A stretch of DNA of 64,000 bases from an uncultured Roseibium sp. Lineage in GTDB: Bacteria > Pseudomonadota > Alphaproteobacteria > Rhizobiales > Stappiaceae. A model generated the notes under the pieces. It did no database searches, had not been told where the DNA came from, and saw nothing but the letters and a program-made list of their open reading frames with translations. The translations under genes were made by a program, and so were the position numbers. Within the stretch, counting starts at the first letter, position 1. Each line of letters starts with the position of its first letter. Below are positions 42,966 through 52,719 of this stretch, piece by piece. The DNA is taken from assembly GCF_963669205.1 (NCBI RefSeq), contig NZ_OY769915.1, positions 3,570,001 to 3,634,000 on the forward strand. Direction: 5' to 3'.

Positions 42966-43475
42966 ATGGAGAACTCCTCTCAAAACAAGGCATTCCCTGT
43001 ATCCTGGGACATGTTCCACCGCGACTCGCGCGCGCTTGCCTGGCGGTTGTCGAGCGAAGGCGAATGGAAAGCCATCGTCTGCATCACGCGCGGCGGCCTC
43101 GTTCCGGCAGGGATCGTCGCCCGCGAGCTCGGGATACGAACGATTGAGACCGTCTGCATTGCCTCCTATCACGACTATGACAACCAGGGGCAGCTCAAGG
43201 TCATCAAGCCGATCGACCCGAAAGTCGTCGATCTTGAAGACGGCGAAGGCAGCGGCGTGCTCGTGATCGACGATCTCGTCGATACCGGAAAGACCCTCAA
43301 GGTCGTGCGCGAAATGCTGCCCAAGGCACATTATGCGACCGTCTACGCGAAACCGGTGGGCGTGCCGATGGTGGACACCTTCATCACGGAAGTCTCGCAG
43401 GATACCTGGATCTATTTCCCATGGGACATGGGCTGGCAGTTCCAGCCGCCGCTGTCGAAGGACACCGCCGGCTGA
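42966..43475 (+). CDS. gpt: xanthine phosphoribosyltransferase
   Basis: Salvages xanthine and guanine to the nucleotides using PRPP. The 169-residue product contains VCITRGGLVPAGIVARELGI near residue 40 and the PRPP motif VLVIDDLVDTGKTLK at about 98. The size and WIYFPWDMGWQFQPP C-terminus match bacterial Gpt. It follows the CinA-like gene by 15 bases and is convergent with sfsA. Confidence 0.94.
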   Translation: MENSSQNKAFPVSWDMFHRDSRALAWRLSSEGEWKAIVCITRGGLVPAGIVARELGIRTIETVCIASYHDYDNQGQLKVIKPIDPKVVDLEDGEGSGVLVIDDLVDTGKTLKVVREMLPKAHYATVYAKPVGVPMVDTFITEVSQDTWIYFPWDMGWQFQPPLSKDTAG

Positions 43476-43541
43476 TGAACTCGGGCACAGACCGCGCTTC
43501 TGTTGATCATCAGAAATGGCAGGCTTGGCAGGGTTCTTTTC

Positions 43542-44246
43542 TCAGATGGCTATCTCCACAGGCCTGACAGCGTCTATCCCGTCCAGGCGGACGTCGCACC
43601 CGATGGCGTAAACGTCGACACCTGCATCGCGCGCCGCGCGGAAAGCGGACGCGTAGGCCGGATCGATGTCTTCGGCAAGGCTCAGGCGTTTGCAGTCCGG
43701 ACGCTGCACGAGAAACACCATCGCGGCCCTGTGCCCCTCTCCCACCATATCGGCAAGTTCACCCAGATGCTTCGCGCCGCGCGCCGTAACGCTGTCGGGA
43801 AACTCGGCCAGACCCGCCTGACGCATCAGGTGAACGTTTTTCACCTCGACATAGGTTCTGGCGCCGCCGGTGCCTTCAAGAAGGATATCGATACGCGAGT
43901 TCTTGCCGTATTTGACTTCGCGCCTCATGGAGGCGTAACCCGAAAGTTCCGTGATACGCCCTGCTTCAATGGCTTCTTCCACGAGCCTGTTCGGATGCGC
44001 GGTGTTGATGCCGACAAGCGCACCGTCGGCTTCGATAACTTCCCAGGAGTATTTCAGCTTTCGCTTGGGATTGTTGGAGAGCGACAGCCAGACCCGCGAG
44101 CCCGGCTCCTTCAGACCGAGCATCGATCCCGGATTGGCACAATGTGCCGTTATCTCGCGCCCGTCGGCATCGAGGACAACATCGGCAAGAAACCGCTTGT
44201 AGCGCTTGAGCAGACGGCCGCTGACCAGAGGTTCCGCAAATTTCAT
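43542..44246 (-). CDS. sfsA: DNA/RNA nuclease SfsA
   Basis: A 234-residue protein of the SfsA family. It has the N-terminal KRYKRFLADVVLDADGREI segment, HCANPGSMLGL, the nuclease-like core SRIDILLEG and TYVEVKNVHL (Asp and Glu-x-Lys), and the C-terminal GVDVYAIGCDV. In Escherichia coli it was named a sugar fermentation stimulation protein and is now considered a nuclease. ATG 44246 is preferred; ATG 44264 would add six residues. Follows trkH on the same strand. Confidence 0.93.
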   Translation of the reverse strand: MKFAEPLVSGRLLKRYKRFLADVVLDADGREITAHCANPGSMLGLKEPGSRVWLSLSNNPKRKLKYSWEVIEADGALVGINTAHPNRLVEEAIEAGRITELSGYASMRREVKYGKNSRIDILLEGTGGARTYVEVKNVHLMRQAGLAEFPDSVTARGAKHLGELADMVGEGHRAAMVFLVQRPDCKRLSLAEDIDPAYASAFRAARDAGVDVYAIGCDVRLDGIDAVRPVEIAI

Positions 44247-44287
44247 ATCGGTGGTCCCAACCATTGAAAGGAAACGTTGCGCCGCAC

Positions 44288-45733
44288 TTACTTGGACCAG
44301 AAGTCCGGATCCAGCAGCACCAATACCGTGAACAGTTCCAGACGGCCAACAAGCATCGCAAAGGACAGCAGCCATTTGGCACCGTCGGGCAGCGGTGCGA
44401 AATGACCCGCCGGTCCGATCACCGGCCCGAGCCCCGGCCCGACATTGCCGACAGATGTTGCCGCCGCCGAAATTGCCGTTACCAGATCGAGATCGAAAAA
44501 CGACAGCGCCACGGTGATGATCCCGACCGACCCCATGTAGACGACCAGGAACGCAAGAACCGAAAACGACAGCTCGGGCGTCAGCCGGGTTCCGGCATAT
44601 TCTTCGGACATGATCCTGTGCGGCCGGACCATGCGGCGCAGATGCGCACGCACCGTGCCGAAGAACACCAGGAACCGGAAAATCTTGATGCCGCCGGTCG
44701 TCGAACCGGTGCACCCCCCCACGAACATCAGGAGAAAGGCGATGCCGACGACCGGTGCACCCCATTGGGAAAAGTCACCCAGCGCATAGCCGGTGCCGGT
44801 CACGATCGACACCACGTTGAAGGTGGCCCGAAGCAGCGCCTCCTCGAACGGAAAGCGCATGTTGATGCCGAGATAGACGGTAAGCGTCAGTGAGACGAGG
44901 GCAAGAAAGCCCAGAAGCGCGCGCACCTGCGGGTCGCGCCAGAGCTGCAGGGGGTGCCCGCGCAGCGCCTGGATGAGCAGGACGAACGGCAAGGCCCCGA
45001 TGATCATGAACACCACGGCGACCCAGCCCGAGGCCGGGTTCTTGAAATATCCGAACGATTCGTCATGGGTCGAGTAGCCACCCGTCGCGATCGTCGTCAG
45101 CGCGTGATTGAACGCATCGAACAGTTCCATGCCCGTCGCAAGGTAGGCCGCGATGCACAGGACGGTCAGGAAAAGGTAGGCAAGCCCGATCAGCCGGATC
45201 AGTTCCACCGACCGGCTGACGATCTTCTCCGAGCGGTCCGAGCTTTCGCTCTGAAACAGCTGCATCCCGCCGATCCGCAGAAAGGGCAGCAGAACGATCG
45301 CCATGACGATGATCCCGACGCCGCCCATCCATTGAAGCATGGAGCGCCACACAAGAAGCCCCGGCGGCAGGCTGTCCAGACCGGTCAGCACGGTCGAACC
45401 CGTTGTCGTGAACCCCGAAACCGCTTCGAACACCGCGTCGGCATAGCCGATCCCAAGCCAGAGAAACGGCAAGGCACCAAAGGCCGGCAACGTCGCCCAG
45501 GACAAGGTTGTGAGAATGAAGGTCTGCCGCGTGTCGAGACCTTCGCGTAGCGAGCCTCCGACTGCCAGCGACAGCAGCATCCCGAACAGGCCGGTCAGCA
45601 ATGCGGAAAAAACGAAGGCCTGCCAGTCGGCGTTTTTCTGGGCAACATCGACGATTGCCGGTATGAGCATGGCGGTCGCAAGGCCGACATACAAGAACCC
45701 GAGAACGTTCAAAACTGGTCTGAAAGAAATCAA
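44288..45733 (-). CDS. trkH: TrkH family potassium uptake protein
   Basis: A 481-residue inner-membrane ion-channel subunit for potassium uptake. Four pore repeats carry selectivity-filter glycines, seen in GFTTTGST, IATGGYSTHD, VTGTGYALGD and VGNVGPGLGP. The gating region GGCTGSTTGGIKIFR is conserved. TrkA, the regulatory partner, is not in the window. Transcribed toward sfsA. Confidence 0.94.
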   Translation of the reverse strand: MISFRPVLNVLGFLYVGLATAMLIPAIVDVAQKNADWQAFVFSALLTGLFGMLLSLAVGGSLREGLDTRQTFILTTLSWATLPAFGALPFLWLGIGYADAVFEAVSGFTTTGSTVLTGLDSLPPGLLVWRSMLQWMGGVGIIVMAIVLLPFLRIGGMQLFQSESSDRSEKIVSRSVELIRLIGLAYLFLTVLCIAAYLATGMELFDAFNHALTTIATGGYSTHDESFGYFKNPASGWVAVVFMIIGALPFVLLIQALRGHPLQLWRDPQVRALLGFLALVSLTLTVYLGINMRFPFEEALLRATFNVVSIVTGTGYALGDFSQWGAPVVGIAFLLMFVGGCTGSTTGGIKIFRFLVFFGTVRAHLRRMVRPHRIMSEEYAGTRLTPELSFSVLAFLVVYMGSVGIITVALSFFDLDLVTAISAAATSVGNVGPGLGPVIGPAGHFAPLPDGAKWLLSFAMLVGRLELFTVLVLLDPDFWSK

Positions 45734-46329
45734 GCAGAACTCGTCCCGAAAACCGTTTCATCTACCGCCGTATACGCCCCGACGGGCTCCAACTCACCGT
45801 CCTAACGCTTTTCAGTCCGATTTCCAACGATATACGTCAGCCGTCCCCTGCTCATCTCGTGTCCTGATACGGTTCGGGCCCCCTCGCTCAGCCTGAAAGC
45901 GTCGCGCACGGGCAGTTGCATTCACACATTTCAAACTGCCGGCCGAACGGGAATGCTGTCTGGTGGGCATCTTGTTCCGATTTGCCGCCAAAAGCAAAGT
46001 GACACTAGTAAAAACAACAATGCCGTTAGGTAAAGAACTTCTGGCGATATTACTTGATTGAACCCTGCGGCAAGCAGGTGAATGAATAAAAGCGGGCAAA
46101 TTTGGGTAATTCAACTGGGACCACACCTCTTGGCTGCACCCGCCGCATGAATTCATGGTAAATAAATTCTAAAAAAACGTCCTAAAATGTGACCTTTACA
46201 CGGAATTCGTTGCGCGTTAGCAACACCGGTGTCAATTACCCGCCAACGGGCCCAACAAAAGCATGGGCATGCGTTGGAAGGTATAATAGTGTGCGCCGAA
46301 CAAAGAACAAAAATGTGGCACTGTCGTCT
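45734..46329. other. intergenic region upstream of the adhesin secretion operon
   Basis: A 596-base space between divergent trkH and the TolC-like gene. Open frames here are weak. The right half (about 45990-46210) is AT-rich and likely contains the promoter of the secretion operon. No tRNA or known operator was found. Confidence 0.45.
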
Positions 46330-47694
46330 ATGCGTATCTTACCGGCCCTTCTGTTGAGCGTTTGTCTGGTTGAAGCCTCAGTTGCCGCAGACCTGAGACA
46401 GGTTGTACAGGAAGCTGTCTCTACCAATCCGGATGTCCTGGAGTCGGCTGCCAACCGGCGCGCGCGCGACAACGAATATCGCCGTTCTCAAGGAGCCTTC
46501 CTCCCCACGCTCGATCTGTCGGCGGAACTCGGACCGGAACGGCTTGACCGGCCGAACTCTTTCAGCGCCGACGAAAACGACCAATGGCGCTTCTCGAAAG
46601 AATTCACGGTGACCGTGCAGCAGCTGTTGTTCGACGGGTTCGCCTCGGTGAACGAGGTCTACCGTCAGAGTGCCCGCGTAGATGGCGCCGCGCTGCGTGT
46701 CATGGAACGCTCTGAGGCGATCGCGCTCGACGCAGTTGAATCGTACATCGACGTGCTGCGCAGCACCGCGATCCTGGCGAAGGCGAGACTGAACGTCGAA
46801 AAACACAAACGCATATTCTCCGACGTGCGCCTGCGTTTTGAAGGCGGCGAGACCGGCGCTGCGGATCTGGCGCAGGCCCGGGAACGGGTTGCCGCGGCAG
46901 AAGTGATCGTTTCAGAAGTCCAGCAATCGCTCCTCGACACAATTGCCAAGTACGAACGCGTCGTGGGCAGGAAGCCCTCCTCACTGGCCCCGGCGACGCC
47001 GGCACAGCTTCCGAACGGAAGTATCAATCAGCTTGTCGATTCTGCGGTTCAGACCCACCCGACGGTTCGGGCTGCCGTTGCCGACGCCGATGCGGCGAAG
47101 TTCGAGTACGAGTCCAGCAAGGGAAATTTCTTTCCCGAAGTCGCGCTGCAGGGTCAGGCGACAGTTGGAGACGATATCGGCGGGATCGAGGGCCGCAACA
47201 ACGAGTATTCCGGCAAGGTGATCTTCTCCTGGAACCTTTACAACGGCGGGCGGGACACGGCTCTGAGCCAGGAATACAGCGAACGTCTCACCGAAGCCCA
47301 GATCCGCGTCGACCGCATCCGCCGCGAGTTAAAGGAAGGCATCCAACGCTCCTTTGCGGCGGTCAGCACCACCACCGACCGGATCGCCGCGCTGCGTGAA
47401 CAACTTGCCGCGAACCGGCAGGTCGTGGAAGGCTACCGGCAGGAATATGACATCGGCCAGCGGACATTGCTTGACGTGCTGAATGCGGAAAATGCGCTTT
47501 TCAACAGCGAGATCGAACTGATTTCCGTTCGCGCGGTCTATGCTTTTTCCACGTATCAGTTGAGAGCGACATCGGGTGATCTTCTCGCCTATCTGAGCGT
47601 CACGCCTCCGCCCGAGGCGGCGGACGGGCAACGGGAAGCGGCAACCATCCTGCCCCGAAATCCACTCAATCTTGAACCATTACGTAAATTCTAA
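46330..47694 (+). CDS. TolC-family outer membrane protein of a type I secretion system (LapE-like)
   Basis: A 454-residue outer-membrane efflux protein. After a signal peptide (ILPALLLSVCLVEASVAA) it shows the two TolC structural repeats: DLRQVVQEAVSTNPDVLESA and a second at about residue 230 (LPNGSINQLVDSAVQTHPTV). The end region includes YDIGQRTLLDVLNAENALF. It is the first gene of a secretion operon that serves the adhesin, judged by position. ATG 46330 is chosen for its signal peptide; GTG 46315 is an alternative. Confidence 0.93.
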   Translation: MRILPALLLSVCLVEASVAADLRQVVQEAVSTNPDVLESAANRRARDNEYRRSQGAFLPTLDLSAELGPERLDRPNSFSADENDQWRFSKEFTVTVQQLLFDGFASVNEVYRQSARVDGAALRVMERSEAIALDAVESYIDVLRSTAILAKARLNVEKHKRIFSDVRLRFEGGETGAADLAQARERVAAAEVIVSEVQQSLLDTIAKYERVVGRKPSSLAPATPAQLPNGSINQLVDSAVQTHPTVRAAVADADAAKFEYESSKGNFFPEVALQGQATVGDDIGGIEGRNNEYSGKVIFSWNLYNGGRDTALSQEYSERLTEAQIRVDRIRRELKEGIQRSFAAVSTTTDRIAALREQLAANRQVVEGYRQEYDIGQRTLLDVLNAENALFNSEIELISVRAVYAFSTYQLRATSGDLLAYLSVTPPPEAADGQREAATILPRNPLNLEPLRKF

Positions 47695-47868
47695 CGTTTC
47701 GAACCCATATTGGATTTGCCGGGTCTCCGGCAGCACAATAGGTTACGTTCGACGACCGCCGTGTGCGTCTTGCCATTGAACACCTGCCCTCTCCGGGAGA
47801 ACCGGGCGTCAGAACCCGGGCGATCGGCAATACCTCCGCGGTGAAACAGAGCTCGGTTCAAAGCAGAG

Positions 47869-50073
47869 ATGCTCAACAAAACTACCGAAGAGACGAAAGA
47901 GGCGGACGCGATTCCGGCTTCTCAGGCGTCGACAGATCCGCTGGCCTTGTGTCTCAAGCACATCGCCCGGGTACACGGTTACGTCGTTTCGGACGCGGTG
48001 ATCTGGAATGGTCTACCCCGCAGTGGAGATCGCCTTTCAGTCGGTTTGCTCGGGCGCGCGGCCGCAAATTGCGGTCTGAAGGTGCTGCCTGACAAGATCG
48101 AACTCGACACCATCCCGCTTGCGGCTCTTCCCTGTATCGTCACCTTGAACAATTCGGACCTGCGCGTGCTTTCCGCCATCGACCGGGAGACAGGCAAGGC
48201 CGAACTGATCGATCCGTCACAGGCTCCGGAAAAACAACGGGTCGAGCTTTCCGATTTCAAACAGCAATACAGCGGCTATGCGATATTCTTTCAGCCTGCC
48301 GTCGACAAGTCCGGCAAGAGCGAGCGGTCTCTTGGATCTGAGGGGCACTGGTTCTGGAGCACCGTTTCTTCTTACTGGCGCGACTACACCCACGTTGCGT
48401 TTGCGGCGCTCCTGATCAACCTGCTGGCACTCGCCTCGCCGCTTTTCACGATGAATGTCTACGACCGCGTCGTCCCTAACTTTGCGATCCCGACGCTTTG
48501 GGCGCTCGCGATCGGGGTCATCCTGACCCTGATTTTCGACTTCATATTGAAAATCGCCCGGGGCCAGATCATCAACGTTGCCGGAAAACAGGCCGATAAC
48601 GCGCTCGCGAGCAGGATCTTCGCACACGCGCTCGCCATCGACTTTGAAAAACGTCCGGTCAGTTCCGGCCAGTTCGCCAATCACATCCGCGAGTTTGAAA
48701 ACGTCCGCGAATTCATTACGTCATCGTCGCTGATCTCCATCATCGACATTTTCTTCATCGGCATTTTTGTCGCCGTGCTGTTTCTTCTGGTCGGACCGAT
48801 CGCGGTGGTCCCGCTCATCGCGGTTCCCATTGTGCTGGCGATAAGCCTGTTCGTGCAGGCGCCTTTGTCCGGCGCAATCGAGCAGTCGCATCGGGAAAGT
48901 GCAATCCGCCATTCCATCCTTGTCGAAAGCATCGCCAATCTGGACACGGTCAGGGCGCTCAACGCCGAGGGCCGCATGCAGACGAAGTGGGAACGCTCCG
49001 TCGCAGCCAGCAGCGCGGCAATCATGAAAGGGCGTTTCTGGGCACTGATCGCGCAATCGGGCACAGGTCTTGTCCAGGCGTCGGTCTCCATCGTGATCAT
49101 TGTCTGGGGTGTCTACCTGATCCAGAGCGGCGATATCACGATGGGAGCCCTGATCGCGGCAATGATGCTCTCGGGCCGTGTCCTGGCACCGCTCGCCAAT
49201 GTCGCCAACACGTTGACCCGGCTGCGCCAGACCCTTCATTCCTACAAGATCCTCAATGAGGTCATGGAAACCGAGACCGAGCGCAAACCCGGCCGCACCT
49301 ATATCAACAAGCGCATCGCTTCCGGTTCGGTTGAGTTCAAGGGTGTCAATTTCCGGTATCCGGGCGCCGAGGATGACAGTCTCAAGAACATCTCGTTCAA
49401 GATCGCGCCGGGAGAGACCGTTGGTCTGATCGGACGCGTCGGGTCAGGCAAAAGCACGATCGGGCGCCTGTTGTCGGGACTGTACTATCCCTCGAACGGC
49501 ACCGTCCTGATTGACGGCACGGACACACGGCAATTCGATCCGGCCGACCTGAGATCCAATGTCGGCTTTCTCTCGCAGGACAACGTTCTTTTCAGCGGAA
49601 CCGTGCGCGAGAATATCAGCGCGGGCGACCCTTTCGCGGACGACGACGCCCTTGTCGAGGCGGCAAGGATCGCCGGCGTCGAGGAGTTCATTGCCCAGAA
49701 CCCGCTCGGATACGATCTCCAGGTCGGCGAAGGCGGAAGGTTCCTTTCCGGCGGGCAGAAGCAGGCCGTTGCACTCGCCAGGATCCTGCTCAGAAGGCCC
49801 CGGATACTGTTTCTCGATGAGCCCTCCAGTCACCTCGATCTTGCATCGGAGCGCCGGCTGATTTCCAGGCTGATGGACTACAACACCCCCGACACCACCG
49901 TCATCATCAGCACACACCGCATGAGTCTCGTCGAACTGACGGACCGGTTGATCACTCTCGACTACGGCAAGCTTGCCCTGGACGGGCCGCGACTGGAGAT
50001 CCTCAGGAAACTTCAGGAACTCGGCGCAGTGAACGCCGCCAATCAACAGAACGCTCAAGGGGAAATCTCATGA
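47869..50073 (+). CDS. type I secretion system ATP-binding/permease protein (LapB-like)
   Basis: A 734-residue inner-membrane exporter. The N-terminal 140 residues form a C39-like domain lacking the peptidase Cys, typical of RTX-exporters. Six membrane helices follow. The nucleotide-binding domain has Walker A GRVGSGKST at about residue 522, signature FLSGGQKQAVALARIL at about 625 and Walker B ILFLDEPSSHLDL at about 645. It energises export of the large adhesin with LapC- and LapE-like partners. Overlaps the next gene by 4 bases. Confidence 0.95.
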   Translation: MLNKTTEETKEADAIPASQASTDPLALCLKHIARVHGYVVSDAVIWNGLPRSGDRLSVGLLGRAAANCGLKVLPDKIELDTIPLAALPCIVTLNNSDLRVLSAIDRETGKAELIDPSQAPEKQRVELSDFKQQYSGYAIFFQPAVDKSGKSERSLGSEGHWFWSTVSSYWRDYTHVAFAALLINLLALASPLFTMNVYDRVVPNFAIPTLWALAIGVILTLIFDFILKIARGQIINVAGKQADNALASRIFAHALAIDFEKRPVSSGQFANHIREFENVREFITSSSLISIIDIFFIGIFVAVLFLLVGPIAVVPLIAVPIVLAISLFVQAPLSGAIEQSHRESAIRHSILVESIANLDTVRALNAEGRMQTKWERSVAASSAAIMKGRFWALIAQSGTGLVQASVSIVIIVWGVYLIQSGDITMGALIAAMMLSGRVLAPLANVANTLTRLRQTLHSYKILNEVMETETERKPGRTYINKRIASGSVEFKGVNFRYPGAEDDSLKNISFKIAPGETVGLIGRVGSGKSTIGRLLSGLYYPSNGTVLIDGTDTRQFDPADLRSNVGFLSQDNVLFSGTVRENISAGDPFADDDALVEAARIAGVEEFIAQNPLGYDLQVGEGGRFLSGGQKQAVALARILLRRPRILFLDEPSSHLDLASERRLISRLMDYNTPDTTVIISTHRMSLVELTDRLITLDYGKLALDGPRLEILRKLQELGAVNAANQQNAQGEIS

Positions 50074-51383
50074 GTGCCGGCGATTGGAATTACGCGAACG
50101 ACATCCGCGACGTCATTCAGACGAAGCCGCCACGGTACACGACAAACGTCATCCGGATCGGTCTCATCCTGTTTATTGTCGCCCTCGCCTGGGCCTATTT
50201 CGCAACCCTGAAAGAGGTCACGCGCGGAGATGGGCGCGTTGTCCCTTCCCGGCAAATACAGGTCGTCCAGGCGCCTGAACCAGGCATTGTCGAGAAGATA
50301 TTCGTGCGCGAAGGCGACGTGGTCGAAGAAGGTCAACCGCTCATAGAGATCGACGATACGACCTTTTCCTCGCAGCTTGGCGAAATCCGTCAGCGCCGGT
50401 GGGCCCTGATGGCCAGGGTTGCCAGGCTCGATTCGGAGGCGGATGAAAAGCCCCTCGCGTTTCCGCAGGAACTTGCGACGGAAGCCCCGCGCCTGATCGC
50501 GGAAGAAGAAAACGTTTACCTGGACAAGAAGGCAAGGCTGGAGAACGAACTCCGGGTCCTGCAGAACCAGGCCTCCCAGCGCGAACAGGAATATCAGGAG
50601 CTGCTCGCAAAACAGGACAAGCTCGAATCCGTTATCAAGATCATGAAGCGCGAAGTCGAGATCAAGCAGAACCTCTATGAGCGCCGGGTTCTTCCGGAAA
50701 TCGAATTCCTGCAGTTGCAGCGCCAGCTGACCGAAAGCGAAGGCGAACTCGCCATCACCAAAGCCTCGGTACAAAGGGCCCTTGCCGGCAAGGAAGAAGC
50801 GCGCGAGCGCTCCGGCAGCGCGGTCGCGGAGTTCGTGTCCGAAGCCAGCCAGCAGCTTGCGGAAAGCCGCGGCGAACTTGCTGTCATCGAGGAAAGCCTC
50901 AGAGGTGCGGCCGACAAGGTGCGCAGGACCGAACTGGTCTCTCCCGTCAAGGGCATCATAAACAAATTGAACATCACAACGATCGGCGCGGTGGTTCAGC
51001 CTGCCGCCGATCTGGTTGAGATCGTTCCGCTGGAGGACACGCTTCTCATCGAAGCCAGAATTCGGCCCAAGGACGTCGCATTCCTGCATCCCGGTCAAAA
51101 GGCACAGGTCAAGATCACGGCCTACGACTTCTCTGTATACGGTGGTCTTGAAGGAAACCTTGAGCGCATCAGCGCCGACACGACTGAAGACGAGGAAGGT
51201 AATCGCTTCTTCCGCGTAATGATAAGAACAGATAAAAACTATCTGGGTTCAGACACCGAACCTTTACCAATAATACCAGGAATGGTTGCGTCGATCGATA
51301 TATTAACCGGCGAGAAAACGGTCCTGGACTACATCTTGAAGCCGATCAAGAAAGTTCGGGATGAAGCCTTGAGGGAGCGCTGA
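50070..51383 (+). CDS. HlyD-family type I secretion adaptor (LapC-like)
   Basis: A 437-residue membrane-fusion protein bridging the inner-membrane ABC exporter and the TolC-like channel. It has one N-terminal membrane helix (NVIRIGLILFIVALAWAYF), the lipoyl-like domain EPGIVEKIFVREGDVVEEGQ, a long coiled coil from about residue 130 to 270 (many Glu/Lys-rich heptads), and the C-terminal beta domain with VVQPAADLVEIVPLED. The start shares ATGA with the ABC gene stop. Confidence 0.95.
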   Translation: MSAGDWNYANDIRDVIQTKPPRYTTNVIRIGLILFIVALAWAYFATLKEVTRGDGRVVPSRQIQVVQAPEPGIVEKIFVREGDVVEEGQPLIEIDDTTFSSQLGEIRQRRWALMARVARLDSEADEKPLAFPQELATEAPRLIAEEENVYLDKKARLENELRVLQNQASQREQEYQELLAKQDKLESVIKIMKREVEIKQNLYERRVLPEIEFLQLQRQLTESEGELAITKASVQRALAGKEEARERSGSAVAEFVSEASQQLAESRGELAVIEESLRGAADKVRRTELVSPVKGIINKLNITTIGAVVQPAADLVEIVPLEDTLLIEARIRPKDVAFLHPGQKAQVKITAYDFSVYGGLEGNLERISADTTEDEEGNRFFRVMIRTDKNYLGSDTEPLPIIPGMVASIDILTGEKTVLDYILKPIKKVRDEALRER

Positions 51384-51412
51384 CGTCTCGACAAGAACGA
51401 GGCGATCGGCAG

Positions 51413-52360
51413 ATGGATTACCGAGCAGCCGCTCCGGCGGTTACGGCGGCAAAAAGACGCGGCGTTCACACGGCATGGCTCGTGTGTTTTTCCATTCTTC
51501 TGGTCCGGCTGACCACCGGCGCTGCGGCTGCGGACAACGCCCCCGGCGCAGGAACTCCGACAAGCATTGATCCGGACAAGGTGATGCAACTGGCTTCGGC
51601 CGATGCCACGCCGGCACCAGTGCACGCCGCCGCTTCCCTCGAAAAATCGGCTGCAAGCGCGAACGCCGCCGATGTCGTCAACATTCCCCAACCCAAGCCC
51701 TCGGACCGCGGCCGCGCCATCGCGGTTGCCCCTACCGGAGCTGCCCCGAAGGCCCTGAAGCCGACGCTGCTCTTTGGATCGCTGGGAAAGTCGATCGAAC
51801 TGTCGCCGATCACGCGGCGCTGGCAAAAGGCCCTCGCCGATTTTGCACCGCAGACCGCATCGGCGCAAAACGTTCATCTGACCCATCCGGCATATACTGC
51901 GATCCTGAAGCAGGCGGGGCAGAAGCGTAGAGGGCTGCAGATCCCGAAAGTGAACGAACTCGTCAACCGATTGCTGGCGTACCGGGAAGACAGCGCGCTC
52001 TACGAGACGGGTGAATATTGGGCGAGCCCAACAGAAACGCTGGCGCACCGTGCAGGTGACTGCGAGGATTTCGCGATCCTGAAATATGCCCTCCTCCGGG
52101 ATCTTGGCATCGCCGACGAAGACATGAGGATCGTGGTCTTGCGCGACGCAGCTCTGCGGCAGTTCCACGCGGTGCTCACGGTTCGTCACAAGGGGCAGTG
52201 GCTTATCCTGGACAACCGGTTCTCGCGCGTCCGTTTCGAGCGGGATCTGCCGCACTACAAGCCGCTTTACTCAGTCAATGCGGCCGGTGAATGGACACAC
52301 GCAGGACAGCCCGGCACACCTGTCAGACTTGCAGCCCGGCTGCAATCAGCAACACGCTGA
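51413..52360 (+). CDS. lapG: LapG-like periplasmic cysteine protease (BTLCP)
   Basis: A 315-residue periplasmic protease that in the Lap model cleaves the adhesin near its N-terminus and releases it from the cell. A hydrophobic anchor (TAWLVCFSILLVRLTTG) precedes a Pro/Ala-rich linker and the catalytic domain: Cys217 in HRAGDCEDFAILKYA, His252 in FHAVLTV and Asp267 in LILDNRF. It lies 29 bases after the HlyD gene. The adhesin at 53.6-62 kb contains a TAAG motif, the known LapG cleavage sequence, which supports the pairing. Activity is inferred. Confidence 0.9.
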   Translation: MDYRAAAPAVTAAKRRGVHTAWLVCFSILLVRLTTGAAAADNAPGAGTPTSIDPDKVMQLASADATPAPVHAAASLEKSAASANAADVVNIPQPKPSDRGRAIAVAPTGAAPKALKPTLLFGSLGKSIELSPITRRWQKALADFAPQTASAQNVHLTHPAYTAILKQAGQKRRGLQIPKVNELVNRLLAYREDSALYETGEYWASPTETLAHRAGDCEDFAILKYALLRDLGIADEDMRIVVLRDAALRQFHAVLTVRHKGQWLILDNRFSRVRFERDLPHYKPLYSVNAAGEWTHAGQPGTPVRLAARLQSATR

Positions 52361-52414
52361 GGGCAGATCCGCGAACCGGCTTGAGACGCCGGTATCGAGG
52401 CCACCCGCACTCCA

Positions 52415-52678
52415 GGGTACGGACCCATAAATGAAGCCGATTTGGCGGCAGAAATGGCAAAATCTCGCGAGGAAGCGTGTGCAGAGCGGGCTTTATGCCC
52501 GGTCAAGCGCGGTGACGCTGCGAGGTAAAGCCATTTTGCCGTCCTTCGGATTTGGCCGTTTTGGCCATCTGCATCGTCGCGAAAGGCTTGAAAATGAACC
52601 GCATTTCCTGCGCTTTCGCTCCTCGCAGTTGATCAAAACGATCCAAACCAAATTGACTTCATTTATGGGTCTGCACAC
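52415..52678 (-). mobile_element. MITE-like element, copy 4 (264 bp)
   Basis: Outer left end GGGTACGGACCCATAAATGA with a partly matching right end (three mismatches; outer CTGCACAC). The right flank is TA (52679-52680), but the left flank is CA. It is in the same orientation as copy 3, about 90-95% identical to it by eye. It separates the LapG-like gene from the membrane protein gene downstream. Confidence 0.85.
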
Positions 52679-52719
52679 TAGCGTCTTCCATAAAAACGGG
52701 TGTGTGCTATACGCGCAAG

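Noticed and set aside
45812..46156. A 114-codon minus-strand frame with a tRNA-like ORF signature (GPNRIRTRD)
   Set aside because: I checked for a tRNA and found no cloverleaf at 45840-45900; the frame itself has no ribosome site or protein-like composition.
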